A DNA stretch of 64,000 bases, taken from the NCBI RefSeq assembly GCF_944380985.1, contig NZ_CALWJJ010000001.1:1-64000 (forward strand). Direction: 5' to 3'. Below the pieces are notes generated by a model that was not told the origin of the DNA, made no database searches, and saw only the letters and a list, made by a program, of their open reading frames with translations. Numbering within the stretch: the first letter of the stretch is position 1; each line of letters begins with the position of its first letter. A program made the position numbers and the translations under genes. This document shows positions 1-8,077 of this stretch, piece by piece. Source of the stretch: an uncultured Agathobaculum sp. Lineage in GTDB: Bacteria > Bacillota > Clostridia > Oscillospirales > Butyricicoccaceae.

Positions 1-17
1 ACCACTTTTGATAAAGT

Positions 18-425
18 TTAGCGCTTGCTGAACTGCGGAGCGCGACGGGCAGCCTTGAGGCCGTACTTCTTGCGCTCTTTCATACGCGGGTCGCGCGTCA
101 GCAAGCCGGCGGCCTTGAGCGCGGGGCGGTACTGCTCGGCATCCGCCCGCAGCAACGCACGGGCAATGCCGTGGCGGATAGCGCCCGCCTGGCCGGTGAA
201 GCCGCCACCGGATACGGTGCACTCCACATCAAACTTGCCAGCAGTGCCAGTCGTCTCAAACGGCTGGCGGCAGACCATCTTCAGCGTCTCCAGGCCAAAG
301 TAGTTGTCAATCGTGCGGTTGTTGATCTTGATCTCACCGGTGCCGCCCGGGAACAGACGAACGCGGGCAACAGAGGACTTCCTTCTGCCGGTGCCGTAGA
401 AATAAGCCTTCTTAGGTGTATACAT
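18..425 (-). CDS. rpsI: 30S ribosomal protein S9
   Basis: Small-subunit ribosomal protein S9, whose C-terminal tail reaches the P-site tRNA. The 135-aa protein has the family N-terminus [17 protein letters not shown], the [19 protein letters not shown] segment, and ends in the conserved basic tail RRAPQFSKR. It lies 15 bases downstream of rplM on the same strand, the usual L13-S9 operon. The length is normal and nothing is missing. The operon terminator would lie beyond the window edge. Confidence 0.97.
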   Translation of the reverse strand: MYTPKKAYFYGTGRRKSSVARVRLFPGGTGEIKINNRTIDNYFGLETLKMVCRQPFETTGTAGKFDVECTVSGGGFTGQAGAIRHGIARALLRADAEQYRPALKAAGLLTRDPRMKERKKYGLKAARRAPQFSKR

Positions 426-440
426 CAGTTGGTTCCTCCC

Positions 441-869
441 TTACTTATCCCAAACTTCGGGCTTCTGCGCCTGATGGTTGTGCGCCTGGCCAGCGTAAAC
501 CTTAAGACGGGTGGCCGAATGACGGCCGATCGAGTTCTTCGGCAACATACCCTTGACCGCAAGCCGCATTGCAAACTCCGGCTTCTCGTGCATCAGCGTC
601 TTATACTGTACCTCTTTCAGGCCGCCAACCCATCCAGTGTGATGACGGTAATACTTCTGGGTGAGCTTCTTGCCGGTCAGCACCGCCTTGTCCGCATTGA
701 TGACGATAACAAAATCGCCACAGTCGACATGGGGGGTGAACTCGGCTTTGTGCTTGCCGCGCAGCAGCATTGCGGCGGTAGCGGCGGTGCGGCCCAGCGG
801 CTTGCCCGCAGCGTCCAGCACATACCACTTGCGCTCGACAGTCTCTGCCTTAGCCATAAATGTAGACAT
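441..869 (-). CDS. rplM: 50S ribosomal protein L13
   Basis: Large-subunit assembly protein L13 (142 aa). Recognised by [19 protein letters not shown], the [15 protein letters not shown] stretch and the [19 protein letters not shown]-terminal region. I chose the ATG at 869 rather than the in-frame ATG at 884, because a GGAGG sits at 878-882, the right distance upstream of 869. It is first gene of the L13-S9 operon. A plausible promoter lies upstream on the minus strand at about 935-975 (TTGACT, 17 bases, TTTAAT). I could not make out a clear L13 leader structure. Confidence 0.97.
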   Translation of the reverse strand: MSTFMAKAETVERKWYVLDAAGKPLGRTAATAAMLLRGKHKAEFTPHVDCGDFVIVINADKAVLTGKKLTQKYYRHHTGWVGGLKEVQYKTLMHEKPEFAMRLAVKGMLPKNSIGRHSATRLKVYAGQAHNHQAQKPEVWDK

Positions 870-1146
870 GTTTTCTTCCTCCATTTATTCTATCAAAAAT
901 TATTTTGACAACCTTTTTACACCCTCTAAACGAGCATATTTATTAAAACATATTGATTTACGCAAGTCAAGCAGATTTTTCAAAATTTATTTCTAATCCA
1001 ATATAATCTCCTTAATTCTCTTTATTTTTCATTTAATCTCTCGCATTCTCTCTTTCTAATTCAGATTTTTCGGTTGCCTGTCCGCCGGATTTTTGATATA
1101 TATATAATAGGTATTGATACATATACCGGAATACGAGGGTCAAACC

Positions 1147-1893
1147 ATGCAGAAAATGCTTTCTTATGTCCGCCGCGCGGTAGACCATTACCATATGATC
1201 GACGAGGGCGACCGCATCGCGGTCGGTGTATCGGGCGGCAAGGATTCCCTTGCGTTGCTCACCGCCCTGACCCGGCTGCGTGCGCTCTATCCGAAGAAAT
1301 TTGAGGTCATCGCTATCACGCTCGAAATGGGCTATGCCGAGATGGACTTCGGCCCGGTCGGGGCGCTGTGCGACGAGCTGGGTGTCGAGTACATCCGCAT
1401 CCCGACCCAGATCGGGCCGATTATCTTTGACATCCGCAAAGAGCCGAACCCTTGCGCGCTGTGCGCCAAAATGCGGCGCGGCGCGCTGCACGAGGCCGCC
1501 CTGCAGGCCGGCTGCAAAAAGGTCGCCCTCGGCCACCACTTTGACGATGTGGTCGAAACCTATATGCTCTCGCTGTTTTACGAGGGGCGTATCTCTTGTT
1601 TCCAGCCGGTCACTTTCCTCGACCGGTCGGGTATCACGCTCATCCGCCCGCTGCTGTATACGCCTGAGTATTTTGTCCGCTCCTTTGCCGCGCGGCACGC
1701 GCTGCCTATCGTGCATAACCCCTGCCCTGCCGACGGCAACACCAAGCGGCAGGAGATCAAGGATCTGCTCAAAACGCTCGAGCAAACCATGCCCGGGCTG
1801 CGTGAGCGTATTTTCGGCGCGATGCAGCGCTATCCGCTCGAGGGATGGGCGCCCGACCGCACGCGCACCCGCCCACCCCGGCGCGCCAAGTAA
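1147..1893 (+). CDS. TtcA-family PP-loop ATPase (tRNA 2-thiocytidine synthetase-like)
   Basis: PP-loop ATP pyrophosphatase of the TtcA/TilS superfamily, probably a tRNA thiolation enzyme. The 248-aa protein has the PP-loop GVSGGKDSLALL near residue 25, a CxxC (NPCALCAKMRRG) in mid-protein and GHHFDDVVETYMLSLFY, all TtcA-like. A third conserved Cys is in HNPCPADGNTKRQ. The ATG at 1147 follows a GAGG at 1135-1138; an in-frame ATG at 1114 has no ribosome site. It is a single-gene unit with a terminator directly after it. The family is sure; 2-thiocytidine-32 as the product is inferred. Confidence 0.85.
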   Translation: MQKMLSYVRRAVDHYHMIDEGDRIAVGVSGGKDSLALLTALTRLRALYPKKFEVIAITLEMGYAEMDFGPVGALCDELGVEYIRIPTQIGPIIFDIRKEPNPCALCAKMRRGALHEAALQAGCKKVALGHHFDDVVETYMLSLFYEGRISCFQPVTFLDRSGITLIRPLLYTPEYFVRSFAARHALPIVHNPCPADGNTKRQEIKDLLKTLEQTMPGLRERIFGAMQRYPLEGWAPDRTRTRPPRRAK

Positions 1894-1903
1894 ACGAAGG
1901 CTT

Positions 1904-1928
1904 CCGCCGATTTACACGAAATCGGTGG
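1904..1928 (+). terminator. Rho-independent terminator of the TtcA-like gene
   Basis: Ten-base stem (CCGCCGATTT with AAATCGGTGG, one G-T pair) and a 5-base loop, followed by a run of six T. Confidence 0.8.
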
Positions 1929-2007
1929 TTTTTTATAAATTGCTTTGTAATTTACCAAATTTTATGGCATACTAAAAGAGAAAGAACTATCAGAGAGGAG
2001 TTTTGCA

Positions 2008-3987
2008 ATGGATCATCGCACCAACCGTTTGAAATATCTGCGTTTGCTCGCCATGCAGTATCCGAACGTGCGCGCGGCGAGTAGCGAAATCATTCATCTG
2101 CAGGCTATTCTCAGCCTGCCCAAAGGCACAGAGCACTTTATGAGCGATCTGCACGGCGAAGCCGAAGCCTTTGTACATATCCTGAATAATGCCTCCGGCG
2201 CCGTGCGCGATAAGGTGGATGATGTGCTGCGTTACAGCCTGCCCGCAGATGAGCGTGCCCGGCTGGCAACGCTCATCTACTATCCCGAGGAAAAACTTGA
2301 GGAGCTGGTCGAATCCGCACCCGACCGCGCTGAGTGGTACCGCATCACGCTCAGCCGCCTGCTTGAGATCTGCCGCCTGTGCGCCTCCAAATATACCCGC
2401 GAGAAAGTGCGCCGTGCGCTGCCCCGCTGGAATGGCGACATCATCGATGAGCTGCTCAATAAAAACAACGATACCTATAATAAGCGCGAATATTTTGATA
2501 TGGTCATTTCCTCGATCATCGAAACCGACCGCGCAGAGGAATTCATCATCTCGCTGTGTAACCTGATAAAGCGCCTGGTCGTCGACCACCTGCACATTGT
2601 GGGCGACATCTTCGATCGCGGTCCACGCGCCGACATTATCATGGATATGCTCATGGACCATCACTCGGTGGACATCCAGTGGGGCAACCACGATGTGCTG
2701 TGGATGGGCGCTGCAACCGGTAGCCGCACCTGCATTGCAACCGTGCTGAGCAATTCAATCACCTACAACAATCTGGATGTGATCGAGACCGGCTACGGCA
2801 TCAGCCTGCGCCCGCTCGCGCTGTTTGCGGACGAAACCTATAAAGATTCCGACCTGTCCTGCTTCCAGCCCAAGGTGAGCGAATCGGGCGAGCTGTCCAC
2901 GGTGGATATTACACGCGCCGCACGCATGCATAAGGCGATTGCGATCATTCAGTTTAAGCTCGAAGGGCAGACCATCCGGCGCAATCCCTCTTTCCATATG
3001 GATGACCGCCTGCTGCTCGACAAGATTGACTTTGAGAAAAAGACCGTCCGCCTGCCCTCGGGCGAATACCCGCTTCGTGACTGCGATTTCCCGACCATCG
3101 ATCCGGCTGATCCCTATCGCCTGTCGCCCGAAGAGCGTGCGCTCATGGCGCAGCTGAAAAATTCTTTCCTGCGCAGTGAAAAGTTGCAGCGGCATATTGG
3201 CTTTCTCTATTCCAAGGGCGGGCTGTACAAGTGCTTTAACAGCAATCTGCTGTTCCACGGCTGCATTCCGATGGACGAAAAGGGCGATTTTCTCCAGTTC
3301 TCCTTTGGGGGACAGACGTTGTCCGGCAAGGCGCTCATGGATTTTTGTGAGACCGTTGCGCGCGAGGGATATTACGCGCGTGAGGGCACGGATGAACGGC
3401 AGTTCGGCAAGGATTTCCTGTGGTTTTTATGGTGCGGGCGTCATTCGCCATCGTTCGGCCGCGACCATATCGCCACCTTTGAACGCCGCCTGATTGCGGA
3501 TAAATCGACCTGGGTCGAGCCAAAAAACCCCTATTACTCGTTCTATAACGACAGCAAGGTGTGCGTGCGCATCCTGCGCGAGTTTGGACTTGAGGGCGAG
3601 CACTGCCACATTGTGAACGGCCATGTACCGGTCAAGAGCAAGGACGGAGAAAGCCCAGTCAAGGCAGGTGGCAGGCTGATCGTGATCGACGGCGGCTTCT
3701 GCCGCGCCTATCAGCCGACTACGGGCATTGCGGGCTATACGCTGGTGTACGACTCATGGGGTATCCATATCACCGCGCACGAGCCTTTCCCGGGCCGAGA
3801 GACCGCCATACGCGATAACAAGGACATCTTGTCCACCTCGATGGCGTTCGACCGATCGGAAAACCGCATCCGCATCTGCGAGACCGACGCCGGTCAGATG
3901 CTTCAGCAGACGATTGATGATCTCAAGGAGCTGCTCGCCGCATTCCGCCGCGGTGAGATCAAAGAAAATACGCAAAGCGACCTGTAA
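2008..3987 (+). CDS. fbp: Class III fructose-1,6-bisphosphatase
   Basis: Gluconeogenic fructose-1,6-bisphosphatase of the Firmicute-specific class III (659 aa; the family is about 640-670). It uses a calcineurin-like metallophosphoesterase core: GDIFDRGPRADII near residue 200 and QWGNHDVLW about 25 residues later are the metal-binding motifs. The distinctive N-terminus has LPKGTEHFMSDLHGEAEAF. An SD (AGAGGAG) precedes the ATG, with a promoter upstream (TTGTAA, 17 bases, CATACT near 1950-1975). It is monocistronic with a strong terminator. Together with ppdK, in the same window, it indicates carbon flow through gluconeogenesis. Confidence 0.95.
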   Translation: MDHRTNRLKYLRLLAMQYPNVRAASSEIIHLQAILSLPKGTEHFMSDLHGEAEAFVHILNNASGAVRDKVDDVLRYSLPADERARLATLIYYPEEKLEELVESAPDRAEWYRITLSRLLEICRLCASKYTREKVRRALPRWNGDIIDELLNKNNDTYNKREYFDMVISSIIETDRAEEFIISLCNLIKRLVVDHLHIVGDIFDRGPRADIIMDMLMDHHSVDIQWGNHDVLWMGAATGSRTCIATVLSNSITYNNLDVIETGYGISLRPLALFADETYKDSDLSCFQPKVSESGELSTVDITRAARMHKAIAIIQFKLEGQTIRRNPSFHMDDRLLLDKIDFEKKTVRLPSGEYPLRDCDFPTIDPADPYRLSPEERALMAQLKNSFLRSEKLQRHIGFLYSKGGLYKCFNSNLLFHGCIPMDEKGDFLQFSFGGQTLSGKALMDFCETVAREGYYAREGTDERQFGKDFLWFLWCGRHSPSFGRDHIATFERRLIADKSTWVEPKNPYYSFYNDSKVCVRILREFGLEGEHCHIVNGHVPVKSKDGESPVKAGGRLIVIDGGFCRAYQPTTGIAGYTLVYDSWGIHITAHEPFPGRETAIRDNKDILSTSMAFDRSENRIRICETDAGQMLQQTIDDLKELLAAFRRGEIKENTQSDL

Positions 3988-3994
3988 AAAGCAC

Positions 3995-4028
3995 AAAAAG
4001 CCCGCAGCCAAACGGCTGCGGGCTTTTT
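3995..4028. terminator. Bidirectional terminator between fbp and the SLH/transglutaminase gene
   Basis: AAAAAGCCCGCAGCC pairs with GGCTGCGGGCTTTTT around a 4-base loop. T-runs on both strands serve the two convergent genes. Confidence 0.9.
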
Positions 4029-4037
4029 CTTGCGTTT

Positions 4038-5819
4038 TTATTCTGCTATGGCTATGGATAGGAAATTATCCAGATAATAGTCCGCATTCTCATCATCCAT
4101 GATGATGCAGACAATGTCGCCTACACTGTCGATCTTGACGTTGGCCGGGTCGACGCCAACGCAAATCCACTTGAACGGGTCAACGCTCTCCCGAAGCGCC
4201 GCCTTGGCTGCTTCCGCGTCCGCCGCATCCGCAAGGCGCAGCAGCACGACCGAGTGCGCCTGCGAGGAAATCAACGATTCGGAGGCCAGGCCCGCGGTAA
4301 AGGCAATGTCCGCATTGCCGATATACCAGGTCAGCGGCTGGCTCATACCATCCTCACCCATGCCCTCATACAGCACGGTCTGTCCGACCATGCCTGCATA
4401 CGGACGATCGCCGTATACCTGCTCCATGAGCGAAACGAGCGCCGCGTCCGCCTCGGGAGTCTGGCCGTCGGTAGGCTGCTCAGGCTCCTCCTGTGCAGGC
4501 CGGATATAGCCCCACTCGGCCTGGCCGTACTGCTTCATAAACAGGTCGTAATTCTGACCGTAGCGAGCGGCATACACGCTCTCGATCTGCGGATCAAAGG
4601 TGTAGTCCACACCGTCGATCGTGATCTCAGTCCATGCATGCACCGATTCGCTGCCGCTCGGGCTGACACCCGTACCCGGAATGGCCTGGGCGTCATAACC
4701 CACCTGGCGCGCTAGATAGGTGAATACAGACGACCATGAATAGCAGTTGCCTCGTTTTGTCGTCAGCATGTTAATCGCCTGCTCGATCTCCCAGCCGTCA
4801 ACCGTAGTATCGACCTCACCAATGCCCAGATAACCAAAGGTCTCCTTCGCGTAGTCATACACCGCACGCAGCTTTTCAAGCTGTGTCATTTCATCTGTCA
4901 CCACACCCGCAACCGCGTTTGCAAGCAATGTATCAAGCTCAGCCGAGCCTGTGGTATAGCGGCCGTTGCGGTCAAGCTCCAGGCTGCCGATCATCGTATT
5001 ACGATCGAACTGCTGCGCGGCATTTACATGGAACAGCAATCCGCCAATATTGTGCCAGCCCTCGGCAAGCGTAGTAGTCTCGCGGTCGTAACTTGTCCAG
5101 GTCTCGATGCCGTTTGCCTTGTCATACTCGTGGTCGGTCGTCGCCTCAAGCATATCGAGATACGCCCAGTGGGTATCCGGTACGTCAGGCATCACGCGGA
5201 TGCCCTCACCCGAGGACGCCATTACAGCGTCTGCCGAGCGGCCGAGCACACGGTTGAGGATGGTCACGGCTTCGGCGCGGGTAATAGGCGCCTCCGGACG
5301 GAAAGTGCTGCCCGCCGCGATCCAGCCCTGCGCGAGCGCGGTCTGCACCGCGCTGTACGCCCAGTGCGCGGGCGGCACATCGGTAAAGGACTGTGTGGTG
5401 CCAATATCATTATGCGGCAGACGGGTCAAGATGGTGACAAACTCGGCGCGGGTAATCGTGTTTTCCGGACGGAAGGTGCCGTCCGCATAGCCGTTAACCA
5501 ACGAAAACCCGGTCATTTCGCTCACCGCAGACGCATACCAGGCGTTTTCCGGTACATCGATAAACGCATAGTCGCCGCCGCCGGATGACTCGGCCAGCAG
5601 ACCGGTCAGCAGCTGGCAAGCCTCGGCACGGGTAATCGTGTTGTCCGGACGGAAGGTACCGTCCGCATATCCGTTCATATACTGCATATGCTCGGTGGTG
5701 TTGAGCGCAGGCGTGCGCACCGGCGCCCTATCCTCCACCGCGGCAGCGCAGGCCGAAATTGGCAGCGCGCCCGCAGCCATCAGCGCAGCGAGCGCCGCTG
5801 CGGTCACTTGTTTTTTCAT
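4038..5819 (-). CDS. Secreted S-layer-homology protein with transglutaminase-like domain
   Basis: Exported cell-wall-associated protein (593 aa). A signal peptide (residues 1-26, basic start then Ala-rich core) is followed by three SLH repeats at about 40-190, with NGYADGTFRPDNTITRAE in the first and close variants in the others; SLH repeats bind pyruvylated wall polymer. A transglutaminase-like domain follows with Cys near 358 (RGNCYSWSS), His near 394 (VHAWTEI) and Asp near 409 (YTFDPQ), a complete papain-like triad. The C-terminal 120 residues resemble the DUF4358 family. The substrate is unknown; it could be a peptidase or cross-linking enzyme acting on wall proteins. SD GGGGAG precedes the ATG. 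Confidence 0.88.
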   Translation of the reverse strand: MKKQVTAAALAALMAAGALPISACAAAVEDRAPVRTPALNTTEHMQYMNGYADGTFRPDNTITRAEACQLLTGLLAESSGGGDYAFIDVPENAWYASAVSEMTGFSLVNGYADGTFRPENTITRAEFVTILTRLPHNDIGTTQSFTDVPPAHWAYSAVQTALAQGWIAAGSTFRPEAPITRAEAVTILNRVLGRSADAVMASSGEGIRVMPDVPDTHWAYLDMLEATTDHEYDKANGIETWTSYDRETTTLAEGWHNIGGLLFHVNAAQQFDRNTMIGSLELDRNGRYTTGSAELDTLLANAVAGVVTDEMTQLEKLRAVYDYAKETFGYLGIGEVDTTVDGWEIEQAINMLTTKRGNCYSWSSVFTYLARQVGYDAQAIPGTGVSPSGSESVHAWTEITIDGVDYTFDPQIESVYAARYGQNYDLFMKQYGQAEWGYIRPAQEEPEQPTDGQTPEADAALVSLMEQVYGDRPYAGMVGQTVLYEGMGEDGMSQPLTWYIGNADIAFTAGLASESLISSQAHSVVLLRLADAADAEAAKAALRESVDPFKWICVGVDPANVKIDSVGDIVCIIMDDENADYYLDNFLSIAIAE

Positions 5820-5864
5820 TTTGCTTTTCTCCCCTTATTGGTTGTTCTGCAACATTAGACGGGA

Positions 5865-6737
5865 TCACTCATCATTTGGTTCCCGCTCGGCCGCATTTTT
5901 TTGCGCGGACAGCGCGCCCTCTGTCTGCTTCTCCGGCGCAGAATCGAGCACGATCGGTATAAGCGAGGCTGCCAGCTTGCCCTTTCCTCGGTTTTTGACA
6001 TAGAAGTATCCAACGACCGAAAATGCCACCGCGCCGACAAAGTTGACTTGCAGATCTTTCATCGTATCGATTAGGCCGATGTCCACATAGCCGCCCGGAA
6101 ACGCCATCCAGTCCTGTCCGTTAACCATTAGGCTGTCAACCGGCACATGCACAACCGCATTGAGCCCCGATGGGTTGAGCAAAACAGAATTTACCTGCCC
6201 AACCACAAAATCCTTTTGCATGTCTGTGCCGAGCAGCTGATCGGCGCCAAATTCAAAAAATTCCCATAAAACGCCGACTGTCATGGAAAAGCAAAACGCG
6301 ACGATCGCCAGAAAAAACGGTGACAGCTTGATCGAAAACCGCTCGCTTCGGTCAAACAAATCGACCAGCGAAAATCCGACTGCCGCGACCAGAAACCCGT
6401 TGATCGTATGCAGCATGGTATCCCAACCGGGAATAATGGTGTAAAACGAGTTGATCTCGCCGAGTATTTCGGCCGCGTAGATAAAACAGTAAATGATACC
6501 CTCCATCACCGGCGGGATGTCGATATCCAAGCTGCGCTCGATCAGAACAGGCAGGCAGAACAGCACAAGCGCAAGAATGCACACGAACACATTCTCATAC
6601 CGGCGCATGAAAATTGAGCGGATAAGCGTTACAATAATGAAAAAGGAAAGTACGCCGCGAATGGTCAGGCGGCGAGTGCGGCGGCGTGCAGCAGGCGGTT
6701 TATGCGCTGCAAACGCGCTATTTTTTTTATTGAACAT
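5865..6737 (-). CDS. Multi-pass membrane protein (YjdF/DUF2238-like)
   Basis: Integral membrane protein of 290 aa, function unknown. It has a basic cytoplasmic N-terminus (RRRTRR), at least five hydrophobic helices and the pattern WDTMLHTINGFLVAAVGFSL followed by VGVLWEFFEFGADQ, which resembles the YjdF/DUF2238 family. A hydrophilic loop lies around residues 180-210 and a charged tail ends in AAEREPNDE. The ATG has AGGAG five bases upstream. It stands alone between the SLH gene and bioY and reads the same way as both. Confidence 0.6.
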   Translation of the reverse strand: MFNKKNSAFAAHKPPAARRRTRRLTIRGVLSFFIIVTLIRSIFMRRYENVFVCILALVLFCLPVLIERSLDIDIPPVMEGIIYCFIYAAEILGEINSFYTIIPGWDTMLHTINGFLVAAVGFSLVDLFDRSERFSIKLSPFFLAIVAFCFSMTVGVLWEFFEFGADQLLGTDMQKDFVVGQVNSVLLNPSGLNAVVHVPVDSLMVNGQDWMAFPGGYVDIGLIDTMKDLQVNFVGAVAFSVVGYFYVKNRGKGKLAASLIPIVLDSAPEKQTEGALSAQKNAAEREPNDE

Positions 6738-6800
6738 AGTAACTCCTTTGGTTGACCCGGATCATTTTGCTTATCTATCACTATACCACAACAACGCGCA

Positions 6801-6833
6801 AAAGAAAAGGACGCGATAAGCGTCCTTTTCTTT
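6801..6833. terminator. Terminator downstream of bioY
   Basis: Fourteen-base perfect stem (AAAGAAAAGGACGC with GCGTCCTTTTCTTT) and a 5-base loop, T-rich on both sides. Confidence 0.85.
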
Positions 6834-6863
6834 AACTTCCATCTTTGCATAAATCTTACATAT

Positions 6864-7436
6864 TTATCCTTCGGGCGCCTGCCCGCCTCCTATCGCGGGC
6901 GCAAGGCGTGCCGCCAGCCCAGCGGCCAGCACAGCCTTAAGTATGTCTGTGCCAATGGTTGGCACAAAGCAGGTTACAAACAGCGCCCACAGGCCGATGG
7001 GATCGTTCCAGTAAAATGCCCTGACACACCAGAACCACGCCATGCCGATGACATATACCACTGCCATATTGACAAGCGCCGCCGCAAGCAAAATCCGAAA
7101 CCTGCGCGATGCCGTGCGGTGGACAATCTCACCCGTAAGCCATGCGCCCACAGCAAAGCCGATGATGCAGCCAAAGGTCGGCTGAAAGATATATTGCGGC
7201 CCGCCTCCGCCGGTAAAGACCGGCAACCCAGCAAGGCCAAGCGCTATGTAGGCGACACACGCAAGCGTGCCGTACCGCGGGCCGAGCAGCAGCGCAGCCA
7301 GTGTGGTAAACATCGATTGCAGTGTAAATGGCCAGAGCGGAACAGGCACACGGAGAAACGCACCTGCCGCGATCAGTGCGGTAAACAGTGCGCTAATGGT
7401 CAGCATGCGAAGATCATCTGTTCTGCTCTTCTGCAT
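6864..7436 (-). CDS. bioY: BioY, biotin ECF transporter S component
   Basis: Substrate-binding membrane subunit for biotin uptake, which works with a shared energy-coupling module (EcfAA'T, not in this window). The 190-aa protein has about six hydrophobic helices, FLRVPVPLWPFTLQSMFTTLAALLLGPRYG near the N-terminus and FQPTFGCIIGFAVGAWLTGEI, both typical of BioY. The ATG at 7436 has a GGAGG at 7446-7450. The longer reading frame to 7481 is excluded, because it would run through the promoter -10 at 7472-7477. The promoter overlaps a probable BirA operator, so expression should fall when biotin is plentiful. Confidence 0.93.
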   Translation of the reverse strand: MQKSRTDDLRMLTISALFTALIAAGAFLRVPVPLWPFTLQSMFTTLAALLLGPRYGTLACVAYIALGLAGLPVFTGGGGPQYIFQPTFGCIIGFAVGAWLTGEIVHRTASRRFRILLAAALVNMAVVYVIGMAWFWCVRAFYWNDPIGLWALFVTCFVPTIGTDILKAVLAAGLAARLAPAIGGGQAPEG

Positions 7437-7471
7437 TACCGCATCCCTCCTCTTTCCATTGATTTGGATAC

Positions 7472-7500
7472 AGTATAGCATGCAGTCAAACCATTGTCAA
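7472..7500 (-). promoter_or_regulatory. bioY promoter
   Basis: Minus-strand -35 TTGACA (7495-7500), 17-base spacer, -10 TATACT (7472-7477). Its -35 lies inside the putative BirA operator. Confidence 0.8.
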
Positions 7501-7524
7501 CTTAAATATATATTTTGGTTTACA
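7495..7524. promoter_or_regulatory. Putative BirA (biotin repressor) operator
   Basis: Half-site TGTCAACT (7495-7502), 14-base A/T-rich spacer, half-site GGTTTACA (7517-7524). The known Firmicute BirA box has the form TGTTAACC-N14-16-GGTTAACA. It overlaps the bioY -35, so binding would block RNA polymerase. Confidence 0.65.
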
Positions 7525-7537
7525 TTATTCTTTTTTC

Positions 7538-7566
7538 TTGACAAATAGCGGCCCGGACAGTAAAAT
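7538..7566 (+). promoter_or_regulatory. tRNA-Gly promoter
   Basis: TTGACA (7538-7543), 17-base spacer, TAAAAT (7561-7566), 14 bases before the tRNA 5' end. Confidence 0.75.
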
Positions 7567-7580
7567 AGTTACTGTTATCC

Positions 7581-7654
7581 GCGGGTGTAGTTCATCGGTA
7601 GAACGGCAGCTTCCCAAGCTGCATAGGTGGGTTCGACTCCCATCATCCGCTCCA
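7581..7654 (+). tRNA. tRNA-Gly (anticodon CCC)
   Basis: Cloverleaf read by eye: acceptor GCGGGTG with CATCCGC (one G-T pair), anticodon stem GCAGC/GCTGC around TTCCCAA (anticodon CCC), T-arm with GGTTCGACTCC, and an encoded CCA end. It is a single tRNA with its own promoter and terminator. Confidence 0.93.
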
Positions 7655-7655
7655 T

Positions 7656-7688
7656 AAAGAAACGCCCGCATGATGCGGGCGTTTCTTT
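7656..7688 (+). terminator. Terminator after tRNA-Gly
   Basis: AAAGAAACGCCCGCA pairs with TGCGGGCGTTTCTTT around a 3-base loop, two bases past the CCA end. Confidence 0.85.
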
Positions 7689-7811
7689 ATGGCTGTTTGC
7701 ACCGCACAGACCGAAGAAACCAGTGACAGCAGCATATCCAAACAGCCCCAGGCACATCTTAGCTTTCCCCCGCATAAACTGGCAGCAGGACCACAAAGCG
7801 AGGTGATTGTT

Positions 7812-8018
7812 ATGACCATGTGCGCAACCGTGCTGGCTGTGCTGGATGGGGCAATGCTCGTCTGCGATTGCTGCACCGGGCGGCAGGTGCTCGTTCACAC
7901 GCAGGGTACACGCTGCTTCCGCCCAGGCGACCGCGCGCGGATTCGCTACCGCGGCTGTGCCGCCGGCAATCCGCCGCCGCAAGTCAGTGCAATAGAGGTC
8001 TGCCGCATCTGCAGATAA
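7812..8018 (+). CDS. Small Cys-rich protein of unknown function
   Basis: Sixty-eight-residue ORF that starts at an ATG eleven bases after AGGTG and is followed directly by a good terminator, which argues that it is a real transcription unit. It has a short hydrophobic start (CATVLAVLDGAMLVCDCC), then a compact middle with FRPGDRARIRYRG and five further or paired Cys residues ending in VCRICR. The VxDGxxLV...GDRVRIRY-like pattern looks like a small beta-barrel (OB or SH3-like). I do not recognise the family. Confidence 0.55.
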   Translation: MTMCATVLAVLDGAMLVCDCCTGRQVLVHTQGTRCFRPGDRARIRYRGCAAGNPPPQVSAIEVCRICR

Positions 8019-8024
8019 GCAGCA

Positions 8025-8051
8025 ACGGCTTCGGATCAATTCCGAAGCCGT
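8025..8051. terminator. Bidirectional terminator between the small ORF and thiH
   Basis: ACGGCTTCGGA pairs with TCCGAAGCCGT, 5-base loop, then a T-run. Confidence 0.85.
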
Positions 8052-8077
8052 CTGTTTTTGCCGCGATACAGCTGTGG

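Noticed and set aside
870-1146. L13 autoregulatory leader
   Set aside because: Only a promoter-like signal was found; the A/T-rich leader did not give a convincing fold by eye.
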